From Lichenicoccus sp963693035 (GTDB taxonomy: Bacteria > Pseudomonadota > Alphaproteobacteria > Acetobacterales > Acetobacteraceae), in contig CAXMMQ010000006.1 in the NCBI GenBank assembly GCA_963693035.2, positions 1 to 64,000 on the forward strand: 64,000 nt of DNA, given 5' to 3'. The notes beneath the pieces were generated by a model. The model was not told the DNA's origin and made no database searches. It saw only the letters and a list, made by a program, of their open reading frames with translations. A program made the position numbers and the translations under genes. This document shows, piece by piece, positions 60,672-64,000 of the stretch (its first letter is position 1; the number at the start of each line of letters is the position of its first letter).

Positions 60672-63600
60672 GTGCGAGCGTCACGGCGAGACCAACAGTA
60701 TCCTGCATCGAGGTCTCGGACTAGGCGGCTGCTCAGGGCCCTACTGGTCACGGTCATGGCCTGGTCTCTGACGTCCCACGCGGCGCTTGCCCAGTTCACT
60801 CGGTTCCAGAGCTATACGAACGACCAAGGCCTCGGGACCCTTGCCGTGACGTCCTTCGCCCAGGACAAGGCCGGAGATATCCTGATTGGCACCGAGGGTG
60901 GTGTCTACGAGTATGACGGCACCCGCGTTACGCCGTATGTCGCGCCAGGATTGCCCTCCGCCACCTGGATACGGCAGATCGCGTTCGACGCGAGAGACAG
61001 GCTCTGGGTCGTCACAGCGGAAGGCGTCTTCGTGCGCGACGGCACGACCTTCCGGGCGCTAAACACGGGCCGGAGCGCCCTAGACGACGGCTTCAACCAT
61101 CTCCTCGCGCTGAGCGACGACAGCGCGGTGCTTGACGCAGAGGGTGTCCTGCTGAGCATTCCGTTCGGCCCGTCCGGTATCGGGATACCCTCGCCGCTCT
61201 TCGACGCCGGAATGAGCGGCAAGATCCCTGGATTGGCGAAGGCACGCTTCGTTGCAACGGACGGAAGCGGTGGCCTGCTGATCGGGTGCGGCCGCAACCT
61301 GTGCATCTCAAGCCACCACCGGGTGACAACGCTCGGACAGAAGGACGGCCTGCCCGACGAGGACTGGTTCATGGCGCTCGACGCTCCTGACGGCGTCCTC
61401 TGGGTTCGCAGCCTCGCCCACCTGGCCTGGAGAAAGCCGGGCCAGACAGATTTCCATGTCGTCGAGGTGCCGGGGCATTCCGGGTCCTACTTTTCCGGCC
61501 ATCCCGGCCAGCTCGACCTCGTTGCCGATGGCCGCGGCGGCGTGCTTACGGAAGGCGATGGCGATCTGCTCGAGTTCGATGGCTTGTCGTGGAAGGAGTT
61601 CGGCCACCATATCGGCGGCCTGCCGGCCAATACCGTCCATGGGCTGTTCATCGACCGTGAAGGTTCGCTCTGGGCCGGCAGCGAAGGCGGCGGCGCCTTC
61701 CGCAGCCAGGGCCTGGGCATCTGGGAACATTGGACGGCCGATGACGGACTGCCGAGCAACACCGTCTGGTCGATGGCGCGACTTCCGAACGGGCAGCTCT
61801 GGGTCGCCACCGATCGTGGCACCGTCGCTATCGGCGACCGGCCTGGACGGGTCTCCGGAAGCACTTACGCCGTGGCGGCGACCAGGAAAGGGCAACTATG
61901 GCTTGCGCCCTTCGGCGGCGCGTTGCTGCGCCTGGATGCACAGCACCAGGCCACGGAGCGGATGGCTTTCGCCCCCGCGGTCATGGATGCCAGGGTGGAC
62001 CATGACGACGGTCTCTGGCTTGGCACCCGCGAAGGCGTGTTTCTCATACGCGACGCAGATGCGGCAATGTCTGGCATCCATCCGAGGCTCGTCCTACCGG
62101 ACCCCAAGATGGTGGTCGCAGCTGACCCCGCCGGCAGGGTCTGGGCCGCCGGCCTGGCAGGCATCTTCCGGTTCGGGCAGGATGGAGTCCCCCGGCTTGT
62201 TGTCCCCCCGGCGCTGCTGGGCAGCCGCCCGCTCGATCTGGCATTTGCCCCGGATGGTGCGATCTGGGTTGCCACCGAGGCCATGGGGATTCACCGCTTC
62301 AGGATGAACGCGGGGCACCTGCTCGTCCTACCCAGCATCCGTCCGCCGACCATCGGCTCCGACAGCATCCTCTTCCTGCATCGTGATCGACTGGACCGGC
62401 TCTGGGTCGGCTCCGACCATGGCATCGACATGTTCGACGGGCGGTCCTGGCGTCGTTTTGACAGCAGCCAGGGTCCCATCACCAATGATCTGGACCAGAC
62501 CAGCGTCTACGAGGACATCGACGGCTCGATGTGGTTCGGCACCAGCGGCGGCCTTTCACACTTCTTGACACCGGACCATCTGCCGCTGCGAGCGACGCTG
62601 CATCCCCAGGTGGTGTCCGTGTCGCTCGGCGGCCGCAACCTGTCCTTGTCGTCGAGACTGAGTGTCGGTTGGAGCGCTGCACCTCTCATCATCCGGTTCG
62701 CCGACCCGGATTATGCCCAGGGCGCGATCAGCTTCCGCTACCGGCTCCGCGGCCTCGATAACGGCTGGAGCGACACGGTCGCGCACGAGGCGCGCTATGC
62801 CGGCATGCCGGTCGGCAAGTTCAGGTTCGAGCTTGTCGCGGTCAGCGGCGCCTACGGCGTCACGTCGGCTCCCGTCGGCTTCACCATCCGGATCAGCGCG
62901 CCGTGGTGGCGCCGCTGGTGGTTCTTCAGCTCATGTCTGGCGTTCGCCGCGCTCTCGGTCTTTGCGGCGTGGCGGGGCCGCGATCAACTCCTTCTGAAGC
63001 AGCAACGCCACCTCGAGGAGGTGGTGCAGTTGCGGACTGCCGAGATCGAGCATGCGAGGCTTGAGCTCGAGCGTCACTCCTTGCTGGAGCAGAGACGTCT
63101 GGAAGGCGAGCAGCGGCGCCTCGAGGAGATGGTCGAGATCAGGACGGCGGAGATCGAGCAGGCGCGCAGCGAGTTGCTGCGCATTGCCATGTCGGACGTG
63201 CTGACTGGGTTGGCCAACCGGCGAGCCATCATGAACACGCTGGAGAACGCGGTGGCTTCGGCCTTGCGGACAGGCGAGCCGCTTGCCATCCTGCTTTGCG
63301 ACATCGACTATTTCAAGAAGATCAACGACGAGTTCGGTCATCTCGCGGGCGACGAGGTGCTGATCGAGTTCGGGAGCAGGCTCGGACAGGTCATCTTCCA
63401 GCCCGAGACCGCCGGCCGCTATGGCGGCGAGGAGTTCCTCGTGATCCTGCCAGGCGACCGGGACGCCATCCTGCGGCGCGCGCTCGACATCCAATCGGCC
63501 GCGAGCGATGCCCTGTACAGTTTTGCCGGAGTGCGCCGCCCGGTGACATTCAGCGGCGGCGTCGCCTTCCTCCGTCCGGAGGACGCTCCGGTCACCGTCA

Positions 63601-64000
63601 TCGCCCGGGCCGACACGGCACTCTACGCGGCGAAGAAGAAGGGCCGAAACTGCATAGTCTTCGAGGATGCACTGAACTCTGAGTACGATGAGACCAGGAG
63701 CGACCTGCGCGATGTACTCGTCGGACCCGGTTCTCACGATCAGGCCAAGCAGGGCCCTTACGAGGTACTGAGCGAGACCACGGATGTCGGGAAGGTTTCC
63801 CGCTCACGCCTTTCGCTGGAGCTCGACCTGCAGGCGGCGCTGCGCGAGGAGCAGTTCCACCTGCACTACCAGCCCATCGTCAATGTGGACACGGACAGGG
63901 TGGTGTCCTGCGAGGCGCTGCTGCGCTGGCAGTCGCCGTCCCTCGGCAACGTGCCCCCGGTCGACTTCATCCCGTTCGCCGAAGAGGTCGGCCTGATGCC
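60672..64000 (+). CDS. Reg_prop beta-propeller sensor with GGDEF and EAL domains (cut by the window edge)
   Basis: A cyclic-di-GMP sensor enzyme, over 1109 residues here. A signal peptide (ALLVTVMAWSLTSHAALAQF) leads to a periplasmic two-component-regulator propeller with repeats like LWVATDRG, LWLGTREG, IWVATEAMG and LWVGSDHG. A Y_Y_Y domain follows (ISFRYRLRGLDNGWSD), then a membrane helix near residue 755 and a repeated coiled coil (LEEVVQLRTAEIEHARLELE and a similar second block). The GGDEF domain has GGEEF at 918-922 (active form), and EAL begins with LHYQPIVN and CEALLRW near 1081. GTG at 60672 has AGGAACGA upstream. The stop is outside the window. Confidence 0.93.
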   Translation, partial: MRASRRDQQYPASRSRTRRLLRALLVTVMAWSLTSHAALAQFTRFQSYTNDQGLGTLAVTSFAQDKAGDILIGTEGGVYEYDGTRVTPYVAPGLPSATWIRQIAFDARDRLWVVTAEGVFVRDGTTFRALNTGRSALDDGFNHLLALSDDSAVLDAEGVLLSIPFGPSGIGIPSPLFDAGMSGKIPGLAKARFVATDGSGGLLIGCGRNLCISSHHRVTTLGQKDGLPDEDWFMALDAPDGVLWVRSLAHLAWRKPGQTDFHVVEVPGHSGSYFSGHPGQLDLVADGRGGVLTEGDGDLLEFDGLSWKEFGHHIGGLPANTVHGLFIDREGSLWAGSEGGGAFRSQGLGIWEHWTADDGLPSNTVWSMARLPNGQLWVATDRGTVAIGDRPGRVSGSTYAVAATRKGQLWLAPFGGALLRLDAQHQATERMAFAPAVMDARVDHDDGLWLGTREGVFLIRDADAAMSGIHPRLVLPDPKMVVAADPAGRVWAAGLAGIFRFGQDGVPRLVVPPALLGSRPLDLAFAPDGAIWVATEAMGIHRFRMNAGHLLVLPSIRPPTIGSDSILFLHRDRLDRLWVGSDHGIDMFDGRSWRRFDSSQGPITNDLDQTSVYEDIDGSMWFGTSGGLSHFLTPDHLPLRATLHPQVVSVSLGGRNLSLSSRLSVGWSAAPLIIRFADPDYAQGAISFRYRLRGLDNGWSDTVAHEARYAGMPVGKFRFELVAVSGAYGVTSAPVGFTIRISAPWWRRWWFFSSCLAFAALSVFAAWRGRDQLLLKQQRHLEEVVQLRTAEIEHARLELERHSLLEQRRLEGEQRRLEEMVEIRTAEIEQARSELLRIAMSDVLTGLANRRAIMNTLENAVASALRTGEPLAILLCDIDYFKKINDEFGHLAGDEVLIEFGSRLGQVIFQPETAGRYGGEEFLVILPGDRDAILRRALDIQSAASDALYSFAGVRRPVTFSGGVAFLRPEDAPVTVIARADTALYAAKKKGRNCIVFEDALNSEYDETRSDLRDVLVGPGSHDQAKQGPYEVLSETTDVGKVSRSRLSLELDLQAALREEQFHLHYQPIVNVDTDRVVSCEALLRWQSPSLGNVPPVDFIPFAEEVGLM

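Overview
The window is very GC-rich chromosomal DNA from an alphaproteobacterium. The gene content fits Acetobacteraceae or a close relative: homospermidine synthase next to an alanine-racemase-fold ornithine decarboxylase, the aerobic CobN-type cobalamin route, DUF484-XerC after PriA, and a Reg_prop-type GGDEF/EAL protein. I could not run a search, so this placement is inference. There are four tRNAs (Tyr, Gly, Trp, Thr), no rRNA, no CRISPR array and no complete mobile element.

Layout, 0-11.4 kb: priA (cut by the left edge), DUF484 protein, a frameshifted xerC, proline iminopeptidase with a coupled retropepsin-like protein, the glnK-amtB ammonium operon with a near-consensus sigma-54 site, a UbiH-type hydroxylase, serine acetyltransferase and rlmB. 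11.4-15.6 kb: tRNA-Tyr followed by a decayed, lower-GC element (amidase, terminase-like remnant, IS5-type transposase remnant) and a broken TPR/ATP-grasp gene. 15.6-20.9 kb: small envelope proteins, selO and a hybrid bacteriophytochrome kinase. 20.9-23.7 kb: a gene graveyard (TonB receptor, MarR, class II aldolase and LysR remnants) around one intact SDR gene. 23.7-31.7 kb: small proteins, a single-domain response regulator, tRNA-Gly, tRNA-Trp-secE-nusG, the pqiABC envelope lipid-transport operon and tRNA-Thr.

32-43.6 kb holds two metabolic blocks. The polyamine block is agmatinase, ornithine decarboxylase, homospermidine synthase and an RMD1/DUF155 membrane protein, with a long leader and a possible upstream peptide before the decarboxylase. 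The phosphate block is a tightly packed operon of PPK2, a Pho84-like MFS carrier, an orphan PstS and a CorA-like channel. A CYTH-CHAD protein, whose family also binds polyphosphate, lies next to the polyamine block. 43.6-50.2 kb: a decayed alpha/beta hydrolase, a KaiC-like ATPase overlapping a hybrid histidine kinase, a coiled-coil protein and a DUF2189 membrane protein. 50.2-57.8 kb: cobalamin genes in two divergent arms (DUF1636-cobW-cobN and cobU-cobO-cobQ). 57.8-64 kb: a decayed EAL gene, a lipoprotein, a spore-photolyase-like radical SAM protein and a large Reg_prop-GGDEF-EAL protein running off the right edge.

An unusual number of otherwise recognisable genes carry indels (xerC, TPR/ATP-grasp, LysR, cupin, alpha/beta hydrolase, cobU, EAL). 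Some loci show internal deletions and are clearly decayed. Others, above all cobU and xerC, keep every key residue and could be assembly errors, so read-level checking matters.
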